Assembly: GCF_004005485.1 (NCBI RefSeq)
Contig: NZ_RZUL01000010.1
Coordinates: 1 to 47,719 of the forward strand
DNA from: Sphingobium algorifonticola
GTDB lineage: Bacteria > Pseudomonadota > Alphaproteobacteria > Sphingomonadales > Sphingomonadaceae
Direction: 5' to 3'
DNA: 47,719 nt
The notes under the pieces: model-generated
Told to the model about the DNA's origin: nothing
The model's input: the letters and a program-made list of their open reading frames with translations, nothing else
Database searches by the model: none
In this document: positions 1-9,201 of the stretch, one piece after another
Layout of the letters: every line of letters begins with the position of its first letter
How positions within the stretch are numbered: the stretch's first letter is position 1
Position numbers and translations under genes: made by a program

Positions 1-127
1 AACGGCAGACCATCGAACATCGGCGCTTGCTTCACCGCAAGCTCGCCGCCTAACATCAACCCCCAGACGAGGCCCGCACTCCGCTAATCTACGCCGCGAG
101 TTGCGCCAAATGTTCTGACGACGGACA
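1..127 (+). mobile_element. 3' end of an IS3-like insertion sequence (C-terminus of transposase plus right end)
   Basis: Frame 3 from the first base reads RQTIEHRRLLHRKLAA and stops at TAA (51-53). From memory this resembles the extreme C-terminus of IS3-type (rve/DDE) transposases common in Xanthomonas and sphingomonads. After a short non-coding tail the sequence TGACGACGGACA ends at 127 in CA, as expected for an IS with TG...CA termini. The reading frame of an autotransporter passenger starts immediately after, at 128. The other end of the element lies outside the window, so the inverted repeats and target duplication cannot be confirmed. Confidence 0.55.
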
Positions 128-3016
128 CGTGCGGGAACGGATGTTGTCATCAACATCGACGAAGACGCGGTAATCCGCGTTCAGGAGGATTTCGTGCCGG
201 ATGACGATAACGGCACGATCACCAGGGGCGCTGCATCTGCCAGCAATCGCTATGGCATTCATGTCGACGGTGCGGCCGCCGGGTCCATCCTTAACGACGG
301 CAGTATCTATGTCGAGGGCCAGAACTCCGGGGGCCTCGTTTTAGAAGGAAACTGGACCGGCGACATCACACACAGCGGCGCAATGTCCGTGATTGGCGAT
401 TATGCCAAAGGGATATCGACGCAGAACATAAACGGCGACCTCAACGTATCGGGCGCGGTATCAGTGGCGGGATACGGGTCGGAAGCAATCAGTTTAGACG
501 GTGATGTTACCGGTACAGTGACCATTCAGGGCACCGTCACGAAACGGTATTCGTTTACCGACGACGACGGCTCAACTGTAACACTCTCTCGCGAGGCATT
601 GAGGCTCGGCACAGCCGCCGTCAGCATAAACGGAAATGTCGAAGGTGGCATATATATCGCCGCGCCGCCGGTCGATCGGGACGAGGACGACGATGATGAA
701 GACAATGATGACATAGAAGATAGTGACGAAACCACAGGTTCTATAGTCACATATGGCAATGGCCCAGCGTTGCAGGTCGGCAGCGTAGGCGACATCATCA
801 TTGGATCTGTTGTCGGCAATGTCGGCACGCACTCCATTGTCATCGACGGGACTGTGTCGTCCAACGCCACGTACAGCAATACGGATGCATATGGCATCAT
901 AATTGGCGGACAGGGCGGAAATGTGACCTTGACGGACGGAATTGGCGTGTCCGGCTCATTGAGCGCAACGTCCTACGACCAAGCCGCAACAGCATTGCTG
1001 ATTAACCAAGGCAGCACTGTGAACAGCCTTTACAACAGCGGCACAATCGCCGCTACGCTGTCGTCGGGAGGCGACGGCTTCACCACCGGTATACGGGATT
1101 TGTCCGGCACACTTACGTCGATCGAGAATACCGGGTACATTACGGCAAGCGGTACCAGTACCGATGTTCGCAATGCAATTGACCTTTCCTCCAACACTAC
1201 CGGTGTTACCATCATCCAATATCTGAACGACGATGACGCCGAAGCCCGCGCGGATTATGTCGAGGAGAATGACGAGGAAGATCCCAACATCTATGCGAAG
1301 ATAACCGGGGATATCCGTCTGGGATCGGGCAATGACACGCTGTCTGCTTCCACCGGCGAGATCGATGGCAATACCTATTTCGGGGGTGGCAATGACAGTT
1401 TAACGCTTGCCGACGATACTGTTTACACCGGGGATATCTATTTCGGCACCGGCGTGGGCGTAGCAACGCTGTCGGGCACGTCGACCTTTTCAGGCACGAT
1501 GGACTTTGCCGGCAGGCGCGGAACGGTTACTATCGGCGACACAGCGAAATACTCCGGCGATTTTTCCAATGCCGACAATGTCGCTGTCACCCTTACCGGT
1601 GGCACGCTGATCCCGAACGAAGCAAAAACCGTGCGTTTCGGCAGCTTGGACGTCCGCTCCGGGGGAACGATTGGGGTGTATGTCGATGGCGACCAAAGTT
1701 CGACCATCAATGTCGGCAGTGCCACTTTGGCCGATGGCGCGAGCGTCACGGCGGTAGTCGACAATCTGGCAACGGCCGAGAACACCTACACGGTCCTCAC
1801 ATCGGCCAACCTCGACATTCAGGGGCAACTCGCCAATTCAGCCGACCTTCCCTTCATTTTCAAGAGTATCGTCACAAGCGATAGGGAAAATGTCTACCTT
1901 ACAATTTCGCGCAAGACCACTGACGAACTGGGCCTCAAGAAAGCGCAAGCGGCGGCTTGGGATGCCACCTACCTGACAGCGCAGAACAACAGCAACATCA
2001 CCAACAGCTTTCTCCAAGTGGAAGACTCTGAAACGCTGAACGAACAAGTCGGCTCACTTCTGCCCGATCATGCTGGCGGTGTTTTCAATTCTGTGTCGAC
2101 TGCCGATCGCCTCGTCGCGCGTCACATCGCAGACGACACATCGCTCTTCAACATATCTGACGTCGGCGGCTGGCTGGAACCGATCTATTGGCGCACCAAC
2201 AGAAAAGAAACCGATGTTGCAGCATACAAGGCAAATGGTTGGGGGCTATCGACCGGCATCGAGAAGCGTACCGGTCTCGGATATTTCGGCGTGTCCTATG
2301 CCTATCTACCGAGCACGGTGGAAAACAACGGCGGCACCGGAAAACTGGATATCAGCCAGCATAATGTGGGAGCCTTCTGGCGTATAGGCAGACAGTCGTT
2401 CCTAGCATGGGCGCGTATCGGCGCCTCACGTATCTCTATCGATTCGACAAGAACCTACACTGGCACATTGGACGACACGGACTTCTCCTACACCGCCGAT
2501 GGAAGTTGGAATGGCTGGCTGGTCTCGGGAGTGCTAGGCGCTTCGTACAGGATCGATCTGTCCGATCGCTTCAGTATCAAGCCTAAGTTGGAACTGGAGC
2601 AGATGTGGCTGAAGGAAAACGGCTATGATGAAACCGCAAACAGCGCGGCAATCGCTCTGAGTGTCGCCAGCCGCACGAGCAAATCGCTGACCGCTACGCC
2701 CAGCGTCACAGCATCCTATTCGTTAGGGGAAATTTCGCGGGATTGGCGCGCGCTGACGTTCCAGGTTGAAGCCGGACGTCGGCAAGTGTTGAACGGAAAT
2801 CAAGGCGACACAACTGCATATTTCAATGGTGATGATGAATTCGACGCCGGAGCGAACTTCACTATCGCGGGTGACGATCTCAAAGGCGCTTGGATAGGCG
2901 AAGCAAGTGTGCTCGGCGGTGGATATGATTTCACATGGAAGCTTACCACCCGCGCAGAAAAGGCGAATTCAGTAACGGATTTATCCGCCCGCGTGTCGCT
3001 CAGCGTCGCATTCTGA
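128..3016 (+). CDS. Autotransporter (type Va) outer-membrane protein, 5' end removed by IS insertion
   Basis: The frame is open from 119 to the TGA at 3016. A GTG at 194 with AGGAGG in front could serve as a start and would give 940 residues. However, clear passenger-type sequence (GTDVVINIDEDAVIRVQ) continues in frame upstream to 128, where the IS-like end begins. There is no signal peptide, so the gene is most likely a 5'-truncated remnant. From the GTG, residues 1 to about 650 are Gly/Ser/Thr/Asn-rich beta-helix-like passenger with repeated 'GNVT/GDIT' turns. About 670-940 is the autotransporter beta-domain ending in Phe (SLSVAF), the usual outer-membrane signature. An acidic run (residues about 161-179, 15 of 19 Asp/Glu) and a second acidic patch interrupt the passenger. 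An intact relative would display the passenger on the cell surface. Without a signal sequence this copy should not be exported. Confidence 0.8.
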   Translation, partial: RAGTDVVINIDEDAVIRVQEDFVPDDDNGTITRGAASASNRYGIHVDGAAAGSILNDGSIYVEGQNSGGLVLEGNWTGDITHSGAMSVIGDYAKGISTQNINGDLNVSGAVSVAGYGSEAISLDGDVTGTVTIQGTVTKRYSFTDDDGSTVTLSREALRLGTAAVSINGNVEGGIYIAAPPVDRDEDDDDEDNDDIEDSDETTGSIVTYGNGPALQVGSVGDIIIGSVVGNVGTHSIVIDGTVSSNATYSNTDAYGIIIGGQGGNVTLTDGIGVSGSLSATSYDQAATALLINQGSTVNSLYNSGTIAATLSSGGDGFTTGIRDLSGTLTSIENTGYITASGTSTDVRNAIDLSSNTTGVTIIQYLNDDDAEARADYVEENDEEDPNIYAKITGDIRLGSGNDTLSASTGEIDGNTYFGGGNDSLTLADDTVYTGDIYFGTGVGVATLSGTSTFSGTMDFAGRRGTVTIGDTAKYSGDFSNADNVAVTLTGGTLIPNEAKTVRFGSLDVRSGGTIGVYVDGDQSSTINVGSATLADGASVTAVVDNLATAENTYTVLTSANLDIQGQLANSADLPFIFKSIVTSDRENVYLTISRKTTDELGLKKAQAAAWDATYLTAQNNSNITNSFLQVEDSETLNEQVGSLLPDHAGGVFNSVSTADRLVARHIADDTSLFNISDVGGWLEPIYWRTNRKETDVAAYKANGWGLSTGIEKRTGLGYFGVSYAYLPSTVENNGGTGKLDISQHNVGAFWRIGRQSFLAWARIGASRISIDSTRTYTGTLDDTDFSYTADGSWNGWLVSGVLGASYRIDLSDRFSIKPKLELEQMWLKENGYDETANSAAIALSVASRTSKSLTATPSVTASYSLGEISRDWRALTFQVEAGRRQVLNGNQGDTTAYFNGDDEFDAGANFTIAGDDLKGAWIGEASVLGGGYDFTWKLTTRAEKANSVTDLSARVSLSVAF

Positions 3017-3177
3017 TCGTCAGGTAGCAGGTCAAGACAGCTGCGGTGGTGCTGGCTGCGCAGCCGCAGAAATGATGATGTGTGCCGATCGCGGGAAATA
3101 TGCGAGACACAATATCTTGGGACCATAAATTTTGATTTGGCGCACAAGCTGCGCTGTGGGTAGAATATCGCGGGTTG

Positions 3178-3927
3178 ATGATGCTGCAAAAATCCATTCA
3201 GACCGTTGTCCCGCAAGGCTCGGAGCGTTGCAGGCCGACGGCAACAATCTTGATCGTGGACGACGACATCGTCATCCGGACGCTGTTGGCCAATGGCTTG
3301 GCAGCCAATGGATATAACGTGCATACCGCAGCGAACACGGTGGAGATGGATCTGGTGCGACAGCGCACATCCGTCGATCTCATCCTGCTCGACATAATGA
3401 TGCCAGGCGAGGACGGCCTTTCCGCATGTCACCGGATTGAACGAGATTCTGGCCCCGCCGTGATATTATTGAGCGCACGGGGCGAAGAGCATGATCGGAT
3501 AACGGGTCTTGACATGGGTGCCGCCCACTATCTGGTGAAACCTTGTAGTCTCCAGGAAGTGCTGGCGCATGTCCGGGCAGGTTTAAGGCGCCGCCCCAGC
3601 AATGAAAATGCAAGCACGAACCTGCATTTTTTGGGCTGGAGAATGAATCTCGCATCGCATGAACTGTTCGATCCGAACGGCATCCTGATCGATCTGACGG
3701 ACGGAGAGTTCGCGGTGCTGCGGGTATTTCTGGAAAGCCCCCGCAGAGTTTTGAGCCGCGATCAGCTTCTGGCTGCAGCGCGAGGGCGCAATACCGATTC
3801 GTTCGACCGTGCGATTGATGTTCAGGTAAGTCGCCTGCGCAGAAAACTGAAATGCCGCGGAGAGGAAATCATCCGAACCGTCCGCAACGAAGGATATCTT
3901 CTCGTTCCGGAAGTGCATTCCATGTGA
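3178..3927 (+). CDS. OmpR/PhoB-family response regulator
   Basis: DNA-binding half of a two-component system. The receiver domain (about residues 20-135) shows the acidic pair in ILIVDDD, the phospho-acceptor Asp in LLDIMMPG (about residue 72) and the conserved Lys in LVKP (about residue 121). A winged-helix effector domain follows (about 150-245), with the typical LTDGEFAVLRVFLE start and the RRKL...IRTVRNEGYLL end. The start is one of a run of TTG-ATG-ATG codons at 3175-3183; the ATG at 3178 is taken. A 20-residue extension precedes the receiver core. The gene overlaps the downstream kinase start by one base (TGATG), so the two are translationally coupled. Its targets are not visible here. 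The truncated autotransporter upstream is a possible former target, by position only. Confidence 0.93.
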   Translation: MMLQKSIQTVVPQGSERCRPTATILIVDDDIVIRTLLANGLAANGYNVHTAANTVEMDLVRQRTSVDLILLDIMMPGEDGLSACHRIERDSGPAVILLSARGEEHDRITGLDMGAAHYLVKPCSLQEVLAHVRAGLRRRPSNENASTNLHFLGWRMNLASHELFDPNGILIDLTDGEFAVLRVFLESPRRVLSRDQLLAAARGRNTDSFDRAIDVQVSRLRRKLKCRGEEIIRTVRNEGYLLVPEVHSM

Positions 3928-5285
3928 TGCAGCCAGCCATTCGCAAAGGCGCACCACTTTTTCTTCGTATTTTTCTCGTGATGCTGGCGGCTGTCGCGCT
4001 GGTGCAGGTATTAAGTACCGCCCTTATTTTCCTGCAACCACCGCCTGTGCCCCCTATCGTTTCAGCGGACAGCATTATCGATATGCTACGCACCGGAAAA
4101 TCGGGCTCTGGTGATCTTCGATTGTCGGACACACCACCACCCTCCAATATCGACGAGACATCTTTCCCGGAAGCGATGCATCGCAGAATTGCGAGCCAAC
4201 TCGGCGTCGCGCCGGAGCGCGTGAAACTGTATTATCCCGCACGTTTCCGCCCCAAATTGCCTCCCTTGCCCAAATATCAGCCACCTCCGTCATCGGGCAA
4301 CAATCAATCGGGTGCGATTATACGCGAGCGTACTGCCGAAAATCGTGATGATCTTTTGTTTGGTGATTTCAGCGTATCGCTCCAGTTGGAGGACGGTAGC
4401 TGGCGTACCGTGAAACCCACATTATCCGGCCTCGAATACTGGCGCAGCCGTGCCGTGGCCTGGCTGTTGATTTCGATGATTGCGGTGGCGCCCTTTGCGT
4501 GGTGGCTGGCGCGCAGGATTGCCAAGCCTATTGCACTATTTGCACGGGCGGCGGAAACATTGGGCAAAGACCCGAGATCTACGCCGCTTTCATTGGCCGG
4601 GCCGTCCGAAATTGCCGAGGCCGCAGCTGCGTTCAACCAGATGCAGGCACGCTTGTCGCGCTATGTCGAAGACCGCTCGATGTTCATGGCGGCCGTCGCC
4701 CATGATCTGCGGACGCCTCTCATGCGGCTGTCGCTGCGCCTTGAATCGGCGCCGGAGAGCATACAAGCCGCAGTGCGGGAGGACGTAGAGGACATGGATG
4801 CGATGATCCGGTCGCTGCTTTCCCTGTTGCGTGACTTGTCGGCATCCCCCCGTCGTCAGCGCCTTGATTTGCGCGCTATAGCGCAGAGCGTCACCGATCG
4901 AGCATTGGATGAAGGGGGGCAAGTGGCCTTGGTGGACGGCGATCCGTTGATTATCGAAGCGGATCCGATCTCGGTAAAGGCCCTGGTTGCCAACCTCGTC
5001 CAGAACGCACTTCTTTATGCCGGCGATGCAACGATAATGATGGGCCGAAGTCAGGATCATGCGTGGCTGGAAGTGCATGATAACGGTCCGGGTATTCCAG
5101 ATAATCTGCTGGGACAGGTTTTCGAACCCTTCTTCCGGGTGGAAGCGTCAAGGAACCGCGAAACCGGCGGAGTTGGCCTAGGCCTTGCCAGCGTCAGGGC
5201 AATTGCACGAGCGCATGGTGGTGATGTCGTGCTGTCCAATCGTGCACAAGGCGGGCTGACCGCTCGGGTAACTCTTCCCATGTAA
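3927..5285 (+). CDS. Membrane sensor histidine kinase (HAMP-HisKA-HATPase)
   Basis: Partner kinase of the preceding regulator, 452 residues. The start ATG overlaps the regulator's TGA. Order: TM1 about residues 11-36, a Pro-rich periplasmic segment about 38-172 (PPPVPP, LPPLPKYQPPP), TM2 about 176-194, HAMP about 196-250, then HisKA with the phospho-His in AAVAHDLRTPL (His259). The ATPase domain has the N box NLVQNALLYAG (about 357-366), the G1 box VHDNGPGIP (about 383-391) and the G2 box GGVGLGLAS (from about 414). The overall architecture is EnvZ-like. A longer frame beginning at 3852 lies entirely inside the regulator gene and is not used. The signal sensed is unknown; the proline-rich loop has no recognisable ligand-binding fold. 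Confidence 0.92.
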   Translation: MQPAIRKGAPLFLRIFLVMLAAVALVQVLSTALIFLQPPPVPPIVSADSIIDMLRTGKSGSGDLRLSDTPPPSNIDETSFPEAMHRRIASQLGVAPERVKLYYPARFRPKLPPLPKYQPPPSSGNNQSGAIIRERTAENRDDLLFGDFSVSLQLEDGSWRTVKPTLSGLEYWRSRAVAWLLISMIAVAPFAWWLARRIAKPIALFARAAETLGKDPRSTPLSLAGPSEIAEAAAAFNQMQARLSRYVEDRSMFMAAVAHDLRTPLMRLSLRLESAPESIQAAVREDVEDMDAMIRSLLSLLRDLSASPRRQRLDLRAIAQSVTDRALDEGGQVALVDGDPLIIEADPISVKALVANLVQNALLYAGDATIMMGRSQDHAWLEVHDNGPGIPDNLLGQVFEPFFRVEASRNRETGGVGLGLASVRAIARAHGGDVVLSNRAQGGLTARVTLPM

Positions 5286-5614
5286 GCTAGGTTCGGCCGA
5301 GGCCTGTTGAAAGATGATTGCGGCGGCCGTGTAAACATATGTGCTATCTTTGTCTCACGCCGAACAGCCCGAACCTCGCATGCTTCCTTTGGATCGTAGT
5401 ATGCGTACAGGTCCGAAGCGGATACATCCGAACGAATGCAGGCACAAAAATGCTCCTTATGCGCCGATCCTGGGTTCAAGGCCTGGCAGTGGGTCCATCA
5501 CATTCCCGACGGGTTAGGTGCGGGAGCGAGAGCTTGCACTCGCCATAGTAGGCATTCGCCATTCGATGGTCGTGCTGATTTCTCCCCACGTCTCTACCCG
5601 CGAATGAAGTCCCG
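5286..5614. other. Non-coding gap between converging transcription units
   Basis: This 329-bp stretch separates the 3' end of the kinase gene from the 3' end of the transketolase-like gene on the other strand. Short frames exist on both strands, but none has a convincing start or family resemblance. A weak hairpin (GCGAG...CTCGC) lies near 5524-5541 and could contribute to termination, without a T-run. GGGTTCAAGGCC near 5472 resembles a tRNA T-arm, but no surrounding cloverleaf can be drawn. Confidence 0.5.
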
Positions 5615-7948
5615 TTACAGAAACAGTTCGGCAGCAGCGTCGATGATCGCTTCGCTGTCGAGCCGGTAGACGCGATAGAGGTCAGGCAGGTCACCGGTCT
5701 GCCCGAACCGGTCTGTCCCCAGCGGGCTGACCCGTTGACCGCGCACGCCGCCGAGCCAGGACAGCGTAGCCGGTGAGCCGTCGAGCACAGTAATCAGCCC
5801 GGCATCGGGTGCGAGAGGGGCAAGCAGCGCCTCGACATGACAGGTCGGCGCACCACCTCCGTTCCAGCGTGCCGCCCGCCGCGCCGACCAGCCGCGATGA
5901 AGCAGGTCGGGCGAAGTGACGTTCAGCAGGCCAAGGCCAGGGATATCGGCAACGAGTTCTTCCCAGGCAGCGAGCGCCTCCGGTGCGACCGTGCCGCAAA
6001 AGGCAATAGCTGCGCTTGCGCCGTTGGCGGGCTGGCGCAGCCAGTAGCCCCCTGCCAGAGCATCTGCATGCCAGGCATCGTCATGACGCGACGGTTGGGA
6101 AATGACGCGCGTCGAGAGTCGCAGATAAACCGACGTGCCGTCCGGACGTTGCATGAGGTCGAAGGCGTGAGCCATCATCAAGGCGACCTCGTCGGCGAAG
6201 GCTGGCTCGTAACTTGTCAAGCCGGGTTGCCCCATGCCAATTAGCGGCGTGTAGAGCGATTGATGGGCACCGCCCTCCGCCGCCAGCGTCAGACCGGATG
6301 GTGTGCCGACCAGCAGGAAGCGGCTGTCCTGATAGCACCCATAGTTGAGGGCATCCAACCCGCGCGCGATGAATGGGTCATAGACGGTGCCGACCGGCAG
6401 CAGCCGCGTGCCGAAATGCGGGCCGGCAAGCCCCAGCGCCGCAAGAAGGAGAAAGAAATTGCTTTCCGCTATGCCGAGTTCGATGTGCTGCCCGGCAGTG
6501 TGCTGGATCCACTTTTGAGCCGAAGGGATGCGGGCTTTCTGGAATACGTCGCCAAGTTCCTGCCGACGGAACAGCCCACGCTGATTGACGAAGCCGCCGA
6601 GGTTGGTGGTTTGGGTCACGTCCGGCGCGGTGGTGACGATGTGGTCGGCCAGCGCGTCCCCCGACTTGGCCAGGTCAAGCATGATGCGACCAAACGCCGC
6701 TTGCGTCGATTGCTCCTCTCCGGGCGGGGGCGCGATCGGCGGAACCGGCAGGACGGGGGCATGTAATTCTGGGCGTTGCCGGGCCACGGCACTTGTCTCG
6801 ACGAACGCTTCCAATGTCTGCGCGACATTGTCGCCCATGCCGCCCCACTTTTCCCACTCCTCGCCCGGGGCAATGCCGAGGCCGGCACGGAACTGCTCAA
6901 TCTGCGCGGGATTCATCATCCCGGAGTGGTTGTCCTTATGACCGGCAAGCGGCAGACCATGGCCCTTGACGGTGTAGGCAATGAACAGGGTCGGGCGGTC
7001 GTCATTGGCGCCATCGAAGGCGTCGACCAGTGTCTCGATGCAGTGCCCGCCGAGATTTGTCATCAGCCGTGCGAGTTCGACATTGTCGAAGCTCTGGAGC
7101 AACTCGACTGTCTGCGGCTTGTCGCCGAGGTCGGTTATCAGTCGTGCGCGCCAAGCCTCACCGCCCTGGTAGGTCAATGCGGCGAAGTCGGCATTGGGGC
7201 AGTTTTCGATCCACTCCTCGATCGCCGTGCCGCCCGGACGTGCGAATGCGGCGCGCTGGAGGCGTCCGTGCTTGAGTGTCACCACCCGCCAGCCACAGGT
7301 TTCGAAGATGTCGTCGAAACGACGAAACATGCGGTCGGCCGTGGTCGCGTCAAGCGATTGACGATTATAATCAACTACCCACCAGCAATTGCGCAGGTCA
7401 TGCTTGTATCCTTCGATCAGGCATTCGTAGATATTGCCTTCATCCAGTTCCGCGTCGCCAAGTAGCGCGATCATCCGGCCCGCATCTGCCTCCCGCAATT
7501 GCCCGTGCGCTATCAGATAATCCTGGACGAGGCTGCTGAAGGCAGTGACCGCCACGCCGAGGCCGACCGAACCGGTTGAGAAGTCCACCGGGATCGTGTC
7601 CTTGGTGCGGCTGGGGTAGCTCTGTACGCCACCTAACCCGCGGAAGGCTTCAAGCTTTCCGCGCGACTGGTTGCCGAGCAGGTAGTGGATGGCTTGCAGA
7701 ACAGGTCCTGCATGGGGCTTGACCGCGACCTTGTCGTTTGGGCCCAACGCGTGAAAATAAAGCGCCGCCATGATCGCCGTGATCGAAGCACAGCTTGCCT
7801 GGTGGCCGCCGACCTTGAGCCCGTCCCGTTTGGGCCGGATATGGTTCGCGTTGTGAATGGTCCATGCAGATAGCCAGAGAAGCCGCTGCTCCAGCAGTTC
7901 GAGGGTGCTGACAAGTTCCTGACGGTCTGCTGCAGTAGTGGTTTTCAT
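5615..7948 (-). CDS. Transketolase / homodimeric 2-oxoacid dehydrogenase E1-like TPP enzyme
   Basis: Thiamine-diphosphate enzyme of 777 residues, cytosolic by sequence (no signal peptide). The N-terminal part resembles the AceE/transketolase PP domain: VGGHQASCASI, VKPHAGPVLQAIHYLLG, and the GDAELDEGNIYE...VVDYNRQ stretch fitting the TPP-Mg GD-x(about 26)-N motif. The Pyr and C-terminal domains follow (HIELGIAESNFFLLLAALGL contains the catalytic Glu of the Pyr domain). It is shorter than E. coli AceE (about 890) and longer than classical transketolase (about 660). The start is the ATG at 7948, preceded by GAACGAGG; a longer frame to 7993 lacks a good start. It lies downstream of, and in the same direction as, an Lrp/AsnC regulator 210 bp away. 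The substrate cannot be decided; no E2/E3 partner genes are next to it. Confidence 0.85.
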   Translation of the reverse strand: MKTTTAADRQELVSTLELLEQRLLWLSAWTIHNANHIRPKRDGLKVGGHQASCASITAIMAALYFHALGPNDKVAVKPHAGPVLQAIHYLLGNQSRGKLEAFRGLGGVQSYPSRTKDTIPVDFSTGSVGLGVAVTAFSSLVQDYLIAHGQLREADAGRMIALLGDAELDEGNIYECLIEGYKHDLRNCWWVVDYNRQSLDATTADRMFRRFDDIFETCGWRVVTLKHGRLQRAAFARPGGTAIEEWIENCPNADFAALTYQGGEAWRARLITDLGDKPQTVELLQSFDNVELARLMTNLGGHCIETLVDAFDGANDDRPTLFIAYTVKGHGLPLAGHKDNHSGMMNPAQIEQFRAGLGIAPGEEWEKWGGMGDNVAQTLEAFVETSAVARQRPELHAPVLPVPPIAPPPGEEQSTQAAFGRIMLDLAKSGDALADHIVTTAPDVTQTTNLGGFVNQRGLFRRQELGDVFQKARIPSAQKWIQHTAGQHIELGIAESNFFLLLAALGLAGPHFGTRLLPVGTVYDPFIARGLDALNYGCYQDSRFLLVGTPSGLTLAAEGGAHQSLYTPLIGMGQPGLTSYEPAFADEVALMMAHAFDLMQRPDGTSVYLRLSTRVISQPSRHDDAWHADALAGGYWLRQPANGASAAIAFCGTVAPEALAAWEELVADIPGLGLLNVTSPDLLHRGWSARRAARWNGGGAPTCHVEALLAPLAPDAGLITVLDGSPATLSWLGGVRGQRVSPLGTDRFGQTGDLPDLYRVYRLDSEAIIDAAAELFL

Positions 7949-8158
7949 AAGCCTCGTTCCGTTTCCCCGACTGCAGCAAAATGTTGGTCGCAACTGCCAG
8001 GTACCAGCGCGCCTTACGCATCCTGGCAGGCGTGGAAACTAGACCTGCAACCCGGCTCATGTCCTTGCAAAATGGATAACAATTAGAGCGTAGATAGGCA
8101 GAAAAATCTTCAAAAGCCTCCAATCGTGGCAGATTATGCTAAAAAGCGGATTTGCACG

Positions 8159-8626
8159 TCAAAGCGGTAATGCGGTTTTGTAAACGACCGGGCGCAGCGC
8201 GAAGCTCGTCGTCACTTCTGATACGCCGGCGATCCGAGTCAGCTTCTGTCGCAGGAAATCTTCGAACGCGCCCAGTGAGTCGAACAGGCCCCGCAGTTGG
8301 TAGTCGCAGTCCCCGGTCATGAGATAGCACTCCATAATTTCAGGGAACGTCGCAACGCAGCCTTCGAATTTCGCCAGATTCTGATCGTCCTGCCGGTCGA
8401 GGCGGACACGGATGAATGCCGTGACCGGAAGCCCGACCGCGATCGGATCAACCAGTGCCACGTAACGGAATATCACGCCTGTGCTCTCCAATGCGCGCAT
8501 GCGGCGCAAGCATGGAGAGGGGGAAAGCCCGACGCGTTCCGACAAATCGTGGTTCGTCATCCGTCCATCGGCTTGAAGGGCATTGAGGATGCGCCGATCC
8601 ATCATATCGAGAGAAAAATCTGCCAT
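8159..8626 (-). CDS. Lrp/AsnC-family transcriptional regulator
   Basis: 155 residues, full length for the family. The N-terminal HTH (about residues 5-60) begins LDMMDRRILNALQADGRMTNHDLSERVGLSPSP-like, with the typical CLRRMRALE recognition helix. The C-terminal RAM/ligand-binding domain (about 65-145) contains the conserved GDCDYQLRG stretch. It sits directly upstream of the transketolase-like gene on the same strand, with 210 bp between. An inverted repeat at 8661-8679, just upstream of its own start, fits autoregulation, which is common for AsnC-type regulators. The effector, usually an amino acid or 2-oxo acid, is not evident. Confidence 0.93.
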   Translation of the reverse strand: MADFSLDMMDRRILNALQADGRMTNHDLSERVGLSPSPCLRRMRALESTGVIFRYVALVDPIAVGLPVTAFIRVRLDRQDDQNLAKFEGCVATFPEIMECYLMTGDCDYQLRGLFDSLGAFEDFLRQKLTRIAGVSEVTTSFALRPVVYKTALPL

Positions 8627-8660
8627 TTTTCACACTCTAATTATCAACTGTTGCCACAAA

Positions 8661-8679
8661 TAACCCATAAATTGGGTAA
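8661..8679. promoter_or_regulatory. Dyad upstream of the Lrp/AsnC gene (candidate operator)
   Basis: TAACCCA and TGGGTAA are arranged as an imperfect inverted repeat around TAAAT, about 35 bp before the regulator's start. ACCCA/TGGGT is perfectly symmetric. Position and A/T-rich spacer suit an AsnC-type autoregulatory site; this is inference. Confidence 0.4.
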
Positions 8680-9201
8680 TTCATGCCAATTTCTCAGTAT
8701 CACTCACTACGCGGTTGAGACGTTGCGATTAGCCCTGTTGGGCTGGCGATGCCGCGCTTTCGATTCAAAGTCGTTGTCGATCTCGAAACTGCTGTCGTCG
8801 ACGACTGAATAGCCTTGGCTTTCTATGGAAAGTCGCGCTCGGTGATCTGGGCGGCAGCGCCCGATAAAAGGCCTGACCAATTATTGTCATCTAACAGCTT
8901 ATGATGCCTGCCATAGCCCCGAATGAAACGAAAGGCGCCAAAACGTAACAAGCGTGCGGCATATCATGCCCACCACATTGCCAAGCACGCCGCAACGCCC
9001 CCAATCACAATCTGTTGGTAATTGATCGCCAGACCGCACAAATCCTGCTTTCGCAAAAGCGGCATCGGCACCCGTGGAATGAGCGGCGATAGCATTTTAA
9101 GATGCCTTAGCTCAAACAGGTATTACCAATTATGTTGCAATTGATGCGCCACGCGCTACCAACGGGGCGACATGACTTTCAGGAGGGGAGAACCGCATCC
9201 C
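8680..9201. other. Divergent intergenic region between the Lrp gene and manD
   Basis: About 520 bp with no supportable gene on either strand. It carries the manD upstream region. Features seen are an inverted pair TTGGTAAT (9015-9022) and ATTACCAA (9122-9129), and a purine-rich ribosome-binding stretch AGGAGGGGAG (9181-9190). No transposase remnant was recognised. Confidence 0.5.
9116..9131. promoter_or_regulatory. UxuR/GntR-like operator upstream of manD
   Basis: The sequence CAGGTATTACCAATTA contains the near-palindrome GGTATTACC followed by AATT. It resembles the E. coli UxuR-type site TTGGTATACCAA with one extra T in the centre. A matching half-site TTGGTAAT lies about 100 bp upstream at 9015. 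Since manD acts in hexuronate breakdown, control by a GntR-family regulator encoded elsewhere is plausible; this is inference. Confidence 0.35.

Noticed and set aside
5466..5500. tRNA T-arm-like GGGTTCAAGGCC
   Set aside because: No acceptor, D or anticodon stem can be paired around it.
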